A stretch of 64,000 nucleotides of DNA from positions 86,361 through 150,360 of the forward strand of contig NZ_RFSK01000009.1 of assembly GCF_009923995.1 (NCBI RefSeq), read 5' to 3'. The notes under the pieces were generated by a model. The model was not told the DNA's origin. It saw only the letters and a list, made by a program, of their open reading frames with translations, and did no database searches. Position numbers and translations under genes: made by a program. Source of the stretch: Janthinobacterium sp. GTDB taxonomy: Bacteria > Pseudomonadota > Gammaproteobacteria > Burkholderiales > Burkholderiaceae_D. Shown piece by piece: positions 36,165 through 47,434 of this stretch (position 1 is the first letter of the stretch; each line of letters starts with the position of its first letter).

Positions 36165-37160
36165 ATGACACAAGCAATTACCCTGCATGCTGGCCTCACC
36201 AACATGTCCCCCGGTTTCTCCCGCGTGCGTGAGCTGCTCAAGCTGCAGTTGCGGGCACGCCTGCAGCAGCGGCAGACGCGTATCTGGCTGCAACTGCTCA
36301 ATTCCCATCCCGTTTTTGCGGATCTGCTGCAAGCGTATCCCCGCCTGATGCACAAGATCTATCGCCACTACCTGAGCAAAAACCTGTCTTGCCAACAGCG
36401 CGTCACCTTGCTGGTCGAACACTATCATTTCATCCTGCAGCAAGGCTGGGGCAAGCTGATGGCCCAGGCTGCCCATGCGCCAGTACGGCTGGGGACGGTA
36501 GCGGGAAAATCGGGCGCGCCCTACCATCTGCAGCTGTGCTCGCTGCAACCGATGGACCGCGAAGGCGAGATGGTCCTGCAACTAGCGCACGGCAATGACG
36601 TGATCTATTCCGTGGCCTTCACCTTCTTCGGTTCCCGCGCCCGCGCCAGCATGGGCGTGGGCATCGGCTGCCTCCAGGGTCCGCGGGGCGCGGAAGGCTT
36701 GCGCCGCGTGCGCGACGCCACGCGCGACCTGCATGGCATGCGTCCCAAGGCCCTGATGGTGCGCCTCGTGCGCCAGCTGGGGCATGAGCATGGCTGCCGC
36801 AACATGATGCTGGTAGGCAACGCCAACCGTACCGTGCACCATTCCGCCAAGAAAGGCCGTTTGTTCGCCGATTACAATACCCTTTGGCAAGAACTGGGGG
36901 CGCAGGCACGCCCGGATGGCGATTTTGATTTGCCATGCGAAAACCTGCCCTTGCCCGCCATGGAAGACATTCCCTCGAAAAAACGCTCGGAAGCGCGCAA
37001 GCGCCATGAACTGACGCTGGCGATGATCAGCAGCCTGCGTAGCGGCCTCGACGCCCATCGCAACCCGGCCCAGGTCGCCATGGCCAACGCCACGCCAGCC
37101 GCCAACGATCTGCACCAGTCGTCCGATCTCGACGACGACTACGCTTCCGCCATCGCCTGA
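36165..37160 (+). CDS. VirK/YbjX family (DUF535) protein
   Basis: A 331-residue protein of the DUF535 family. Recognisable parts: LVEHYHFILQQGWGKLMAQA near residue 85, GEMVLQLAHGNDVIYSVAFTFF, a glycine-rich GVGIGCLQGPRGAEGLRRVRDATRDLHGMRPKALM segment, and a C-terminal KKRSEARKRHELTLAMI. VirK of Shigella and YbjX of Escherichia coli belong here and are linked to outer-membrane or surface-virulence phenotypes; biochemistry is unknown. A segment such as YNTLWQELGA is also family-like. The C-terminal 50 residues are low-complexity and acidic. Confidence 0.85.
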   Translation: MTQAITLHAGLTNMSPGFSRVRELLKLQLRARLQQRQTRIWLQLLNSHPVFADLLQAYPRLMHKIYRHYLSKNLSCQQRVTLLVEHYHFILQQGWGKLMAQAAHAPVRLGTVAGKSGAPYHLQLCSLQPMDREGEMVLQLAHGNDVIYSVAFTFFGSRARASMGVGIGCLQGPRGAEGLRRVRDATRDLHGMRPKALMVRLVRQLGHEHGCRNMMLVGNANRTVHHSAKKGRLFADYNTLWQELGAQARPDGDFDLPCENLPLPAMEDIPSKKRSEARKRHELTLAMISSLRSGLDAHRNPAQVAMANATPAANDLHQSSDLDDDYASAIA

Positions 37161-37342
37161 CTTTCCCCGGCAAGCATACGACGCCCCGCCCCCGCGTCAT
37201 CGCCAGCCACCACTTCCGCACCGCCCCGGTTCCCTCTGCAGCACACGCCTGAAACCCGCCCGTCCCACAATCCTGTTACGCTAGCGCTATCGGAAGGCAC
37301 TTCCCGTGCGCCGGTTCCCCCAACGCTTACTAGGAGGCATTC

Positions 37343-37573
37343 ATGCGTGTAGATATCTACCGCCGGGCCGAGCACGACGGCATTTTTTCCTACCTCGCCG
37401 TGCCGGAAGGAAAGCTCATTCCGGAAGAAGTGACCAATACCGACTGGCAACTCGAAGTGCGCGCCAGTGAAGTGGCCGACGATGCCGAGATCTTGCCCGA
37501 CTACCATATCGAACAGCCGCACCAGCAGATCGCCGCCAAGGGTTATGCGATCACGGGCCTGAAAGACATGTAA
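37343..37573 (+). CDS. Small conserved protein (DUF6139-like)
   Basis: A 76-residue soluble protein starting MRVDIYRRAEHDGIFSYLAV and ending QIAAKGYAITGLKDM. I recall very similar small Burkholderiales proteins under DUF6139, with unknown function; the assignment is from memory. The ATG has a very strong Shine-Dalgarno (TAGGAGGCATTC). It is a single gene with its own terminator, which suggests it is well expressed. Confidence 0.75.
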   Translation: MRVDIYRRAEHDGIFSYLAVPEGKLIPEEVTNTDWQLEVRASEVADDAEILPDYHIEQPHQQIAAKGYAITGLKDM

Positions 37574-37576
37574 ACG

Positions 37577-37613
37577 AAAAAAGCCAAACCAGCATGTCTG
37601 CGGTTTGGCTTTG
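37577..37613. terminator. Bidirectional terminator between convergent genes
   Basis: Stem AAGCCAAACC (37581-37590) pairs with GGTTTGGCTT (37602-37611) around an 11-base loop, with A-run and T's on the sides. It serves the small protein gene (+) and dnaE (-). Confidence 0.85.
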
Positions 37614-37636
37614 TTACATGCGCCGGGCGGTACCGG

Positions 37637-40600
37637 TCAGTATTCGACCGCCACCTCTTGCGCGCCCAGCACCTGCTCGAGTGCCGTCTGCAATTCATCC
37701 GATGGCGCTACCCGCCACGCGTCGCCAAACTGCAGCACGCAGCTGACGCCCTGCGGGCTGACCTTGGCGGCGATCGGCAAGCCATCCTCGGCCCGGTGCG
37801 GCATGATGACATCGCTGATGCGTTTCATGTCCAGCGTCGTGGGCAGGGTCAGGCCCAACTGGCGGCCATACTGCACCCGCGCGGCGATGATGTCGAAAGC
37901 GCTCTCGGCCGTGATGCGCAGGCCGCCGGAAAAACGGTCTTCCGACACCTTGCCGACGACGGCGAGGAATTCATCTTCCTTGAAGATTTTCTTGTTGGCA
38001 TCAAACAATTCGCCATACACCGTCACTTCCACCGTGCCGCTCTTGTCGTCCAGGGTGACGATCAGGATCTTGCCGCGCTGCGTCATCTGCGTGCGCAAGC
38101 CCGTGATGACGCCCGCCATCATGCGCGGTTCACGCGACGGCGACAGTTCCGACAGTTTCGTACGGGCAAAACGGCGCGCCTCGGGCGCATACGAATCGAA
38201 CAGGTGGCCGGACAGGTAGAAGCCCAGCGCGATCTTTTCTTCCGTCAAGCGCTGTTTGTCCGTCCATACGGGCACCTTGACGTACTCGGGCGGCGCCACC
38301 ATGTCGCTGTCGTCGCCGCCGAACAGGCTCACCTGATTCGCCGCCTTGGCCGCCTGGTCGGCGCATTCCATGGCGAAGGCCACGGACGCGAGCAGGATGG
38401 CGCGATCGACCTTCAGGCAGTCGAAGGCGCCGCTGCGGATCAGGGATTCGATGGTGCGGCGGTTGATTTGCTTTTTATCAACACGCTTGCAGAAATCGAA
38501 CAGGCTGGTAAACGGCCCGCCCGCCTCGCGCGCGGCGATGATGGCTTCGATGGCGTTCTGACCCGACCCCTTCACGGCGCCCAGGCCATAGCGGATCTGC
38601 GTGACTTTCTTGCCGCTCACGGATGGCGCCGCGCCGCTCGGCGTGAAGCGGTAATCGGATTCGTTGATGTCCGGCGGCAACAAGGTCAGCTTGCAGATTT
38701 CCAGCGAGTCTTCCACCAGGATCTTGATCTTGTCCGTGTCGTCCATGGCCAGCGACAAGTTGGCGGCCATGAAGGCGGCCGTGTGGTGCGCTTTTAAATA
38801 GGCCGTGTGATACGACAGCAGGGCGTAGGCGGCGGCGTGCGATTTATTAAAACCGTAGCCGGCGAACTTTTCCATCAAGTCGAAGATCTCGTCGGCCTTT
38901 TCCGCCGTCAAGCCATCCTTTGCCGCACCGGCGCGGAAGATCTCGCGGTGCTCCGCCATCTCTTCGGCCTTCTTTTTACCCATGGCGCGGCGCAGCATGT
39001 CGGCGCCGCCCAGCGAATAGCCGCCGACGATCTGCGCCATCTGCATCACCTGCTCCTGGTACACCATGATGCCGTAGGTTTCGGACAGAATCGATTCCGT
39101 GCGCGGATCGGGATAGTCGAAGCGTTCGCCGTGCTTGCGCTTGCAGAAGTCGGGAATCAGGTCCATCGGGCCCGGACGGTACAGCGCCACCAGCGCGATA
39201 ATGTCTTCGAAGCGGTCGGGACGCGCGTCTTTCAGCATGCCCTGCATGCCGCGCGACTCCAGCTGGAACACGGCCACGGTCTTGGCCTTGGTCAGCAGGT
39301 CGTAGGACGGCTTGTCGTTCAGCGGCAAGGTCGCCAGGTCGAAATTGGCTTGCGCAGGATCAAGCTGCTTGATGTAGCGCACGGCGCGGTCGAGAATCGT
39401 CAGCGTGGTCAAGCCCAAAAAGTCGAACTTCACGAGGCCGACGGCTTCCACGTCATCCTTGTCGTACTGCGACACGACGCCCGAATCGCCGCCCTGCGTG
39501 TACAGCGGGCAGAAATCCGTCAGCTTGCCCGGGGCGATCAGGACGCCCCCCGCGTGCATGCCGATATTGCGCGTGATGCCTTCGACCTGCTGCGCCAGGT
39601 CGAGCAGCTGCTTGACCTCTTCCTCGTTTTCCAGGCGCTCCTTGAGCAGCGGTTCCTCTTCGATGGCGTCGGCGATCGACACGGGCTTGCCCGGCTTGAA
39701 CGGGATCAGCTTGGAAATGCCGTCGCAGAAGTTGTAGCCGAAGTCCATCACGCGGCCCACGTCGCGGATGGCGCCCTTGGCCGCCATGGTACCGAAGGTG
39801 GCGATCTGCGAGACGGCCTCCTTGCCATACAAATCCTTGACGTGCTGGATGACGCGGTCGCGCCCTTCCTGGCAAAAGTCAATATCGAAGTCGGGCATGG
39901 AGACGCGTTCAGGATTCAAAAAGCGCTCGAACAGCAGGTTGTACTGCAACGGGTCCAGGTCGGTAATGAGCAGCGAATATGCCACCAGCGAACCGGCGCC
40001 CGAACCGCGGCCCGGGCCGACGGGCACGCCGTTTTCCTTGGCCCACTGGATAAACTCGGCCACGATGAGGAAGTAGCCGGGGAACTTCATGTTGCAAATT
40101 GTGTCCGTCTCGAATTTCAGGCGCGACTCGTAGCGCGGACGCTCCTTTTCGCGCCGCTCCGCGTCCGGATACAGCTGTACCAGCCGTTTTTCCAGGCCCG
40201 CCTGCGATTCGGCGACGAGGAACTGGTCGATCGTCATGCCGTCCGGCGTGGGGAAGTTCGGCAGCTGCGGCTTGCCCAGGGTCAAGGTCAGATTGCAGCG
40301 CTTGGCGATTTCCACGGAATTGGCCAGCGCAGCCGGCAAGTCGGCGAACAATTCGGCCATGTCGGCCTGCGACAGGAAGCGCTGGCTGTCGTTGAAGCGC
40401 TTCACCCGCTTGGCGTTGGCCAGCATTTCGCCTTCGGCGATACAGGTACGGGCTTCGTGGGCAATGAATTCTTCAGGGGAAATAAATTGCACGGGATGCG
40501 TGGCCACCACGGGCAAGCCCAGCTTGGCTGCCAGGGCCACCGCATGGCGCACCTGCGCCTCCTGGTTGGCCTGGCCGCCGCGCTGGATCTCGACATAGAA

Positions 40601-41191
40601 ATGCCCGGGGAAAATTTCGGCCCAGCGCTGAGCGTTGCGCTCGGCCAGGGCCAGGTTGCCATTCTCGATGGCGATGCCGACATCGCCGAAGTGCGCGCCC
40701 GACAGGGCGATCAAGCCATTCGCCGCGCTCTCGCCCGGGTACAGGTCGTAGGTATTCGTCGCCAGCGCCTGCAGCCACTCGATGCGCAACTCGGCGCGGC
40801 CCTTGTACTGGTTCGTCAGCCAGGCCGTCGACAGCAGTTCGCACAGTTGCAGATAGCCCATGCGGTTCTTTGCCAGCAGCAGCAGGCGCGACGGTTTTTC
40901 GCGGTTGTCGTCATTCGTGATCCACACGTCGACGCCGACGATGGGCTTGATGCCCTTGCCGCGCGCTTCCTTGTAGAACTTGACCATGCCAAACAGGTTG
41001 GACAGGTCGGTGACGGCCAGCGCCACCTGCTTGTCCTTGGCCGCCGCCTTCACCACGTCGTCGATGCGCACCAGGCCGTCGACGATCGAGTACTCCGAGT
41101 GCACGCGCAGGTGGACAAATCCGGGCCCTTGCGGGGCCTGCTGCATCGCTTGCGGTGAACCTGCCGGAGCGCCGGCCTCTTGCATTACCAT
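37637..41191 (-). CDS. dnaE: DNA polymerase III alpha subunit
   Basis: Catalytic subunit of the replicative polymerase, about 1184 residues from the ATG at 41191. The PHP domain starts at [15 protein letters not shown]. The polymerase core has [10 protein letters not shown] at about 392-401 and the catalytic PDFDIDF at about 433-439. Later come the helix-hairpin-helix region and the OB fold ([23 protein letters not shown]). I preferred the ATG at 41191 because AGGA lies five bases before it; ATGs at 41197 and 41185 and a TTG at 41218 are in frame. Divergent from trhO, convergent with the small conserved gene. Confidence 0.97.
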   Translation of the reverse strand: MVMQEAGAPAGSPQAMQQAPQGPGFVHLRVHSEYSIVDGLVRIDDVVKAAAKDKQVALAVTDLSNLFGMVKFYKEARGKGIKPIVGVDVWITNDDNREKPSRLLLLAKNRMGYLQLCELLSTAWLTNQYKGRAELRIEWLQALATNTYDLYPGESAANGLIALSGAHFGDVGIAIENGNLALAERNAQRWAEIFPGHFYVEIQRGGQANQEAQVRHAVALAAKLGLPVVATHPVQFISPEEFIAHEARTCIAEGEMLANAKRVKRFNDSQRFLSQADMAELFADLPAALANSVEIAKRCNLTLTLGKPQLPNFPTPDGMTIDQFLVAESQAGLEKRLVQLYPDAERREKERPRYESRLKFETDTICNMKFPGYFLIVAEFIQWAKENGVPVGPGRGSGAGSLVAYSLLITDLDPLQYNLLFERFLNPERVSMPDFDIDFCQEGRDRVIQHVKDLYGKEAVSQIATFGTMAAKGAIRDVGRVMDFGYNFCDGISKLIPFKPGKPVSIADAIEEEPLLKERLENEEEVKQLLDLAQQVEGITRNIGMHAGGVLIAPGKLTDFCPLYTQGGDSGVVSQYDKDDVEAVGLVKFDFLGLTTLTILDRAVRYIKQLDPAQANFDLATLPLNDKPSYDLLTKAKTVAVFQLESRGMQGMLKDARPDRFEDIIALVALYRPGPMDLIPDFCKRKHGERFDYPDPRTESILSETYGIMVYQEQVMQMAQIVGGYSLGGADMLRRAMGKKKAEEMAEHREIFRAGAAKDGLTAEKADEIFDLMEKFAGYGFNKSHAAAYALLSYHTAYLKAHHTAAFMAANLSLAMDDTDKIKILVEDSLEICKLTLLPPDINESDYRFTPSGAAPSVSGKKVTQIRYGLGAVKGSGQNAIEAIIAAREAGGPFTSLFDFCKRVDKKQINRRTIESLIRSGAFDCLKVDRAILLASVAFAMECADQAAKAANQVSLFGGDDSDMVAPPEYVKVPVWTDKQRLTEEKIALGFYLSGHLFDSYAPEARRFARTKLSELSPSREPRMMAGVITGLRTQMTQRGKILIVTLDDKSGTVEVTVYGELFDANKKIFKEDEFLAVVGKVSEDRFSGGLRITAESAFDIIAARVQYGRQLGLTLPTTLDMKRISDVIMPHRAEDGLPIAAKVSPQGVSCVLQFGDAWRVAPSDELQTALEQVLGAQEVAVEY

Positions 41192-41398
41192 TTCCATCCT
41201 GTGTACCGTTTCGTGCAAAATTCAATGGGGTCTATTCTACCGCGTCGCGGCCCCGGACCGGCGACGCGGCCCCCAGTTGCAGGCAAGAAATTCCTGCCGC
41301 GCACAGCCCGCCGGCACGGCAAAACGTGGCTTGCCGGGTATCCCGCCTGGCCCGCCGGGCTTATAATATCGGCTGTTCAGTCTAAGCCGATCGCCATC

Positions 41399-42310
41399 AT
41401 GCAAGCCAACACCCAAGCAGCACCAACCGTTTCCGCCGCCGCCAGCCCGCTGGCCGCCACGCCCGCCACCACATTTGTCAATATTGCAGCGTATAAATTC
41501 ATTACGCTGGACGACACGGAAGCCATGCGCCCCTTGTATCAGGAGCAATGCCTGGCGCTGGGCCTGAAGGGCACGATTTTGCTGACGCCGGAAGGCATCA
41601 ACATGTTCCTGTCGGGCACGCGCGAGCATATCGACAGCTTCCTCGCGTGGGTGCGCAGCGACGCGCGCCTGGCCGACCTGGAATGGAAGGAAAGCTTATC
41701 GAACGAGCAATCGCACAAGCGCATGCTGGTGAAACTGAAAAAGGAAATCATCACCATGCGCATGCCGCTGATCAAGCCGGAACTGGGCCGCGCCCCGTCC
41801 GTCGACGCGCACACGCTCAAGCGCTGGTTAGATGCCGGCGTCGACGATGCCGGCAAGCCCGTGGTCATGATGGAAACGCGCAACGCCTTCGAGGTGGACG
41901 TCGGTACGTTCAACAATACGCTTGATTATCGCATCGACAAGTTTACGGAATTCCCGGCCGTGGCCGCCGCCCACAAGGACGAACTGGAAGGCAAGACCGT
42001 CGTCACCTTCTGCACGGGCGGCATCCGCTGCGAAAAGGCGGCCATCCACATGAAAGAAATCGGCTACGACAGCGTGTACCAGCTCGACGGCGGCATCCTG
42101 AAGTATTTCGAGGAAGTGGGCGGCGAGCACTACACGGGCGACTGCTTCGTCTTCGACTACCGCACGGCCCTGAATCCCAAGCTGGAACCGACGGAAACCG
42201 TGCAGTGCTTCGTCTGCCGCACCGTCGTCACGCCGCGCCAGCAGCTGGCTCCTGAGTATGTGTATGAGGTGTCGTGCCCGCATTGCTACGGCAAGACCCA
42301 AAAAGAGTAA
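41399..42310 (+). CDS. trhO: tRNA uridine(34) hydroxylase, rhodanese family
   Basis: Oxygen-dependent hydroxylation of U34 in tRNAs that read NNU/NNA codons (TrhO, formerly YceA). It has 303 residues. The N-terminal acylphosphatase-like part contains the [21 protein letters not shown] signature. The rhodanese domain has the loop [11 protein letters not shown] with catalytic Cys, and the C-terminal region a Cys-rich [10 protein letters not shown]...SCPHC segment. The ATG at 41399 was chosen because the frame upstream overlaps the dnaE 5' end; the first 30 residues are Ala/Thr-rich and variable. Confidence 0.93.
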   Translation: MQANTQAAPTVSAAASPLAATPATTFVNIAAYKFITLDDTEAMRPLYQEQCLALGLKGTILLTPEGINMFLSGTREHIDSFLAWVRSDARLADLEWKESLSNEQSHKRMLVKLKKEIITMRMPLIKPELGRAPSVDAHTLKRWLDAGVDDAGKPVVMMETRNAFEVDVGTFNNTLDYRIDKFTEFPAVAAAHKDELEGKTVVTFCTGGIRCEKAAIHMKEIGYDSVYQLDGGILKYFEEVGGEHYTGDCFVFDYRTALNPKLEPTETVQCFVCRTVVTPRQQLAPEYVYEVSCPHCYGKTQKE

Positions 42311-43023
42311 GCAACCGACAGTCCAGTCCTTATGCACTGCCGGAACAGATGCAGTACTGAGAAACGTACGCGCTCACGCTGACCGCCGTCCTGGGCGGGA
42401 ACGGCACCGGCAGGATACTCGCCAGCAATAGCAAAATTATAATGCGGCAGGTCTGTGACAGCGAGAGCCGTGTGTGTCATGTGCCATATAGATACTGGCC
42501 GCGTGCCATCGGATCGCGATACTTCGCGCCAAGCCTGCCCGCACGCTGAATGCACGCACTGAACGCCACTGGGAACACCATCCGATAATGGCCTTGCATG
42601 GCTCCAGGGATGCTACGCCCCATCCGACAATCACCACCATCCCAGTCCAATGGCGCCTGAAACAGTCGGTACGAATGCAATTGAGATTAAACATAAAACA
42701 TAAACATATAATATTTTTACTCTTTCTTATGCATTGCCACTTACGTGTTGGCGCGAGAAAAAAAGCAAGCAAATGTAACAAAATGGGATTTGCTGCGCGT
42801 TTCAATAAACACTACAGGCCGCGATGCGCAAGCGAGGCCCCATCCCTTCGCTTGGCGGGGTGTCGGTGTTGCTGGAACGTCACGTGATCCACGCCGGCCC
42901 CTCCCTCTCAGACACATTGGGCGTGGGCATCACCCCACACGCCAAATAGCTGCAAACATGGCAATTTAAGGTGTTTTGAATTATAATTAAAAGCTAGTTG
43001 TATTTTTCGCACAGGAAATTCAG
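42311..43023 (+). other. Intergenic region before the polysaccharide locus
   Basis: About 710 bases with no supported gene. The left part is GC-rich; the right part is AT-rich, with A/T tracts at 42680-42730 and 42960-43010. It marks the change from housekeeping genes to the glycan locus. The open frames here have no recognisable product. It probably holds the main promoter of the rfb operon; a TATAAT also occurs at 42707-42712. Confidence 0.6.
42982..42987 (+). promoter_or_regulatory. Candidate -10 box of the rfb operon
   Basis: TATAAT 37 bases before the rfbB start, followed by an AGGAAA Shine-Dalgarno near 43013. No clear -35 lies at 16-18 bases, so an activator may be needed. Confidence 0.4.
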
Positions 43024-44106
43024 ATGATTTTAGTAACGGGTGGAGCAGGCTTTATTGGTTCAAATTTTGTTCTGGATTGGTTGGCGCAGAGTGATGAGCA
43101 TGTCATTAATTTAGATAAGCTCACCTATGCGGGAAATCTGAAAAATTTGCAATCGCTACAAAATGATCAGCGGCATTTGTTTGTCAAAGGCGATATAAAT
43201 GATGGCGCCTTGCTGACAAAATTACTCGCGGAACATAAACCCCGTGCGATCATCCATTTTGCTGCCGAGAGCCATGTTGACCGTTCCATTCATGGTCCAG
43301 CAGAATTCATCAGCACCAACATCAACGGCACCTTCAGCCTGCTTGAGGCGACCCGCGTCCACTGGCTAGCCTTGCCCGAGGAAGAGCGCGCGGCGTTCCG
43401 CTTCCTGCACGTCTCCACCGACGAGGTCTACGGTACCCTGGGGCCTGACGACGCGCCGTTCAGCGAAACGACCCCTTACGCGCCCAACAGCCCGTATTCT
43501 GCGACCAAAGCAGCTTCCGACCACTTGGTGCGCTCGTATCATCACACCTATGGCCTGCCGACACTGACGACGAATTGTTCGAACAATTACGGCTCTTATC
43601 ATTTCCCGGAAAAACTGATTCCGCTGATTATTGCCAACGCGCGCGCTGGCAAGTCCTTGCCCATTTACGGCGATGGCCAGCAGATCCGCGACTGGCTGTA
43701 TGTCAGCGATCACTGCGCCGCCATTCGTCGCGTACTGGCCGATGGTCGCCTGGGCGAAACGTATAACATCGGCGGCTGGAACGAAAAGGCCAATCTGGAC
43801 GTAGTACATACCCTGTGCGACATCCTCGATGAACTCGAACCGAAAAGTGCCGGCGGCAGCTACCGCGCGCAAATCACCTATGTAACCGACCGTCCTGGTC
43901 ATGACCGCCGCTATGCCATTGACGCTCGCAAGATCGAGCGCGAACTGGGCTGGAAGCCGGCCGAAACCTTCGATACGGGCATTCGCAAGACGGTACAGTG
44001 GTATCTCGACAATGATGAATGGGTCCACGACGTGCAGTCCGGCGCATATCAGGGCTGGCTGGAGAAAAATTACGCCGCGCGCAGCACGCAGAAAGAGAGC
44101 ACCTGA
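43024..44106 (+). CDS. rfbB: dTDP-glucose 4,6-dehydratase
   Basis: Second step of dTDP-L-rhamnose synthesis. It has 360 residues. NAD motif [10 protein letters not shown], substrate loop [10 protein letters not shown], catalytic [11 protein letters not shown] and [12 protein letters not shown] (Tyr-x3-Lys), and [15 protein letters not shown] are all typical. The first 80 or so codons are much more AT-rich than the rest (one 60-base line is 33% GC against 67% further on), suggesting a recombination junction inside the gene. Overlaps the rfbA start by one base. Confidence 0.97.
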   Translation: MILVTGGAGFIGSNFVLDWLAQSDEHVINLDKLTYAGNLKNLQSLQNDQRHLFVKGDINDGALLTKLLAEHKPRAIIHFAAESHVDRSIHGPAEFISTNINGTFSLLEATRVHWLALPEEERAAFRFLHVSTDEVYGTLGPDDAPFSETTPYAPNSPYSATKAASDHLVRSYHHTYGLPTLTTNCSNNYGSYHFPEKLIPLIIANARAGKSLPIYGDGQQIRDWLYVSDHCAAIRRVLADGRLGETYNIGGWNEKANLDVVHTLCDILDELEPKSAGGSYRAQITYVTDRPGHDRRYAIDARKIERELGWKPAETFDTGIRKTVQWYLDNDEWVHDVQSGAYQGWLEKNYAARSTQKEST

Positions 44107-44999
44107 TGCCAGCGCAACAAACCCGTAAAGGCATTATCCTGGCCGGTGGTTCCGGCACGCGCCTGTATCCTGTCACCATGTCGGTTTCCAAGCAACTGTT
44201 GCCGGTCTACGACAAACCGATGATCTACTATCCCTTGACCACGTTGATGCTGGCGGGAATACGCGATATTCTGATCATTTCCACACCATCCGATACGCCC
44301 CGCTTCCGCGAATTGCTGGGCGATGGCACGCAATGGGGCATTAACCTGAGCTATGAAGTTCAGCCGACGCCGGATGGTCTCGCGCAAGCGTTCATCATCG
44401 GCCGCGAGTTCCTCGGCGATGCCCCGGCGGCCTTGATCTTGGGTGATAATATTTACTATGGTCACGATTTCGAATCGAGCCTGGCGGCGGCATCGGCCCG
44501 CACGGATGGCGCCACGGTATTTGCCTACCATGTGCACGACCCCGAGCGTTATGGCGTGGTCGAGTTTGATGACAATCATCATGCCATCAGCATTGAGGAA
44601 AAGCCCCTCAAGCCAAAATCGAATTACGCCGTCACCGGTCTGTATTTCTACGATAACGAAATCGCCGATATCGCCGCCACCATCAAGCCATCGGAGCGCG
44701 GGGAACTGGAAATTACCGATGTCAATCGGGTTTACCTGGAACGCGGCACCTTGAAAGTGGAACGCATGGGCCGCGGCATGGCCTGGCTCGATACGGGCAC
44801 GCACGAATCCCTGCTCGAAGCAGGACAATTCATTGCCACCATCGAGCATCGCCAGGGCTTGAAAGTTGCCTGCCCAGAGGAAATTGCATACCGCAAAGGT
44901 TACATCACCGTCGACCAACTGGAAAAACTGGCTCAACCACTGAAAAAGAATGGCTACGGGCAATATTTGTTGCGTCTATTGAATGACAAGATTTTTTAA
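44106..44999 (+). CDS. rfbA: Glucose-1-phosphate thymidylyltransferase
   Basis: Makes dTDP-glucose from dTTP and glucose-1-phosphate, the first and usually feedback-controlled step of the dTDP-rhamnose path. It has 297 residues. Nucleotidyltransferase motif [16 protein letters not shown], then [27 protein letters not shown], and [16 protein letters not shown]. The ATG at 44106 shares a base with the rfbB stop. Confidence 0.97.
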   Translation: MPAQQTRKGIILAGGSGTRLYPVTMSVSKQLLPVYDKPMIYYPLTTLMLAGIRDILIISTPSDTPRFRELLGDGTQWGINLSYEVQPTPDGLAQAFIIGREFLGDAPAALILGDNIYYGHDFESSLAAASARTDGATVFAYHVHDPERYGVVEFDDNHHAISIEEKPLKPKSNYAVTGLYFYDNEIADIAATIKPSERGELEITDVNRVYLERGTLKVERMGRGMAWLDTGTHESLLEAGQFIATIEHRQGLKVACPEEIAYRKGYITVDQLEKLAQPLKKNGYGQYLLRLLNDKIF

Positions 45000-45006
45000 G
45001 TAAACC

Positions 45007-45552
45007 ATGCAAATCCATACTACTGCCATTCCTGATGTATTAATCATCGAGCCAAAAGTCTTTGGCGATGATCGCGGTTTTTTTTATGAAAGCTTCAACG
45101 AGAAGCGTTTCCAGGAACTGACTGGCGTTACCGCCAACTTCGTCCAGGACAACCACTCGAAGTCGGCAAAGAACGTGTTGCGCGGTCTGCATTACCAGAT
45201 CCAGCAAGCTCAGGGCAAGCTGGTGCGTGTAGTCTCGGGCGAGGTGTATGACGTCGCGGTTGACCTGCGTGCCAGTTCGCCCACGTTCGGTCACTGGGTG
45301 GGCGTGACTTTATCTGCGGAAAACAAACGCCAATTGTGGATACCGGAAGGTTTCGCGCATGGCTTCGTCGTCACCAGCGAGTCTGCCGAATTCCTCTACA
45401 AGACCACAAACTATTGGGCGCCGCAATTCGAACGCAGCTTGCTGTGGAACGATCCCGCACTGGGCATCACCTGGCCACTGGATGGTGAACCGCTGCTGTC
45501 TGGCAAAGACCTGCAGGGTACGCTGTTAGCGGCAGCAGAGGTATTTGCGTGA
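45007..45552 (+). CDS. rfbC: dTDP-4-dehydrorhamnose 3,5-epimerase
   Basis: Epimerises dTDP-4-keto-6-deoxyglucose at C3 and C5. Cupin fold of 181 residues, with the catalytic His in NVLRGLHYQ, and LVRVVSGEVYDVAVDLR carrying the conserved Asp. The WIPEGFAHGF motif and the active-site Tyr in EFLYKTTNYW are present. It starts seven bases after rfbA and overlaps rfbD by four bases (GTGA). Confidence 0.97.
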   Translation: MQIHTTAIPDVLIIEPKVFGDDRGFFYESFNEKRFQELTGVTANFVQDNHSKSAKNVLRGLHYQIQQAQGKLVRVVSGEVYDVAVDLRASSPTFGHWVGVTLSAENKRQLWIPEGFAHGFVVTSESAEFLYKTTNYWAPQFERSLLWNDPALGITWPLDGEPLLSGKDLQGTLLAAAEVFA

Positions 45553-46418
45553 AGATTTTGATCACCGGCAAGACCGGACAAGTCGGATACGAACTCGAAC
45601 GCAGCTTTCAAGGCATCGGCGAGGTGATCGCGCTGGGTCGCGAAGAAATGGACTTGAGCAACCTGGAGCAGGTGCGCGAGCAAATACGTGCCATCCGACC
45701 AAATCTGATCATCAATCCTGCCGCCTACACCGCCGTTGACAAGGCGGAAAGCGACGAGGACATGGCAATGCTGGTGAACGCGCAAGCCCCGGCCGTGATG
45801 GCCGAGGAAGCCCGCAAATTGGGCGCCATGCTGATCCATTACAGCACCGACTATGTATTTGATGGCAGCGCCACAGCGCCATACGTGGAAACGGATGCCA
45901 CCAATCCCCTGAATATCTACGGCAAGAGCAAACTGGCTGGCGAGCAAGCCATCCAGGCCTCCGGCGTAGCGCACCTGATTTTGCGCACCAGTTGGGTGTA
46001 TGGCGCACGCGGCAAAAATTTCTTGCTGACCGTGCAGCGCCTGGCGCAAGACCGACGCGAATTGCGTATCGTAGGCGACCAAACCGGTACGCCAACCTGG
46101 TGCCGCACCATTGCTGATGTCACGGCCCATATCGTCAGCCAGTCGCTTGCCGCCGCCGATAGCGCGGCATGGTGGCGTGAACACGGCGGCCTGTACCATC
46201 TTACGGCCCAGGGCCGTACTTCATGGGCTGGCTTTACAGAAGAAATCCTGCGCAACTCACCGCCGCCCCAGCCAGTACAAGTCCACGCCATCACGACGGC
46301 GGAATACCCCTTGCCGGCGACGCGCCCCATGTATTCCCTGCTGTCTTGTGCCAAGTTGATCGAACGTTTCGGCCCCCTCCCCCAATGGGATGCCGCGCTG
46401 AAACTCTGTCAACATTAA
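45549..46418 (+). CDS. rfbD: dTDP-4-dehydrorhamnose reductase
   Basis: Last step of dTDP-L-rhamnose synthesis: reduces the 4-keto group with NAD(P)H. It has 289 residues, with GKTGQVGYELE nucleotide-binding motif, INPAAYTAVDKAESD, IHYSTDYVFDG and the catalytic YGKSKLAGEQ. GTG start overlapping the rfbC stop. With rfbB, rfbA and rfbC it completes the pathway, so dTDP-L-rhamnose is available for the locus. Confidence 0.96.
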   Translation: MKILITGKTGQVGYELERSFQGIGEVIALGREEMDLSNLEQVREQIRAIRPNLIINPAAYTAVDKAESDEDMAMLVNAQAPAVMAEEARKLGAMLIHYSTDYVFDGSATAPYVETDATNPLNIYGKSKLAGEQAIQASGVAHLILRTSWVYGARGKNFLLTVQRLAQDRRELRIVGDQTGTPTWCRTIADVTAHIVSQSLAAADSAAWWREHGGLYHLTAQGRTSWAGFTEEILRNSPPPQPVQVHAITTAEYPLPATRPMYSLLSCAKLIERFGPLPQWDAALKLCQH

Positions 46419-46490
46419 TTGTGCCTGCCGCCCGGTCCGTGCCCAAGCATGAACCGGGCGGCAATGTCGCTTACATCAATTACTCATATT

Positions 46491-47426
46491 ATGGTCAACC
46501 ATCCTTACAAAAATAATTTGTCGAAAGCAAAAATTCTGGTGGTGGGCGACGTTATGCTGGATCGTTACTGGTTCGGCGATGTCAATCGTATTTCGCCGGA
46601 AGCCCCAGTACCAATCGCCAAGATCAGCCATCGGGAAGATCGTGCTGGCGGCGCGGCAAACGTCGCGCGCAATATCTCCAGCCTGGGCGGCTCTGTCACC
46701 TTGCTCTCCGTCATCGGCTTTGACGAAGCTGGCACGACACTGGAAAGCTTACTAAAAGACAATGGCGTACATACCGAGTTGTATCGTGACAACAATATTT
46801 CGACCACTGTCAAGTTACGCGTCCTGTCACGCCAACAGCAGCTGCTGCGCATCGATTTTGAAGAGTTGCCGACCGAAGAAATCCTGTCCAACAAGCTCGA
46901 CATCTACACCAAGCTGGTCAGCGAACACGACTTGGTGATCCTGTCCGATTATGGAAAGGGCTGCCTGCGTTACGCCGAAAAAATGATCGCTGCCGCACGC
47001 GCGCTCGGCAAACCTGTACTGGTCGATCCCAAAGGCAATGACTACAGTCATTACAAAGGCGCAACATTGCTCACGCCTAACCGCAGCGAATTCCAGGCCG
47101 TGGCAGGCAGTTGGTCCAGTGAAGCGGCCCTGACCGCCAAGGCCCAAGCCCTGCGCGCGTCCCTGCAGCTCGATGCGTTGCTGGTCACCCGCAGCGAAGA
47201 GGGTATGTCCCTTTACCTGGGCGACGAAGTGCTGCACCAGCCTACCGTTGCACTGCAAGTGTACGACGTGTCCGGCGCCGGCGATACTGTGATCGCCACT
47301 CTGGGTTTGATGCTGGCCAATGGCTACGATTACGAAGAAGCCATCAGCGTCGCCAATCGCGCCGCTGGCATCGTCGTCGGCAAGTTGGGTACGGCCGTGG
47401 TAACCCAAGACGAACTGTTCAGCTAG
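46491..47426 (+). CDS. hldA: D-beta-D-heptose-7-phosphate kinase (HldA/RfaE domain I)
   Basis: PfkB-family sugar kinase that phosphorylates D-glycero-D-manno-heptose-7-phosphate at C1. It has 311 residues, kinase domain only; the adenylyltransferase is a separate gene at 57000, unlike the fused HldE of enterics. Motifs: [56 protein letters not shown] and the catalytic [14 protein letters not shown] took the ATG at 46491; an ATG at 46464 is in frame and the Shine-Dalgarno is weak for both. It is followed by hldD after eight bases. Confidence 0.94.
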   Translation: MVNHPYKNNLSKAKILVVGDVMLDRYWFGDVNRISPEAPVPIAKISHREDRAGGAANVARNISSLGGSVTLLSVIGFDEAGTTLESLLKDNGVHTELYRDNNISTTVKLRVLSRQQQLLRIDFEELPTEEILSNKLDIYTKLVSEHDLVILSDYGKGCLRYAEKMIAAARALGKPVLVDPKGNDYSHYKGATLLTPNRSEFQAVAGSWSSEAALTAKAQALRASLQLDALLVTRSEEGMSLYLGDEVLHQPTVALQVYDVSGAGDTVIATLGLMLANGYDYEEAISVANRAAGIVVGKLGTAVVTQDELFS

Positions 47427-47434
47427 GAGAAATT

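Noticed and set aside
38807..41158. A 783-codon plus-strand open frame
   Set aside because: Antisense to dnaE; no domain recognised.
42437..42969. Small open frames before rfbB
   Set aside because: No translation signals, no recognisable product, overlapping on both strands.
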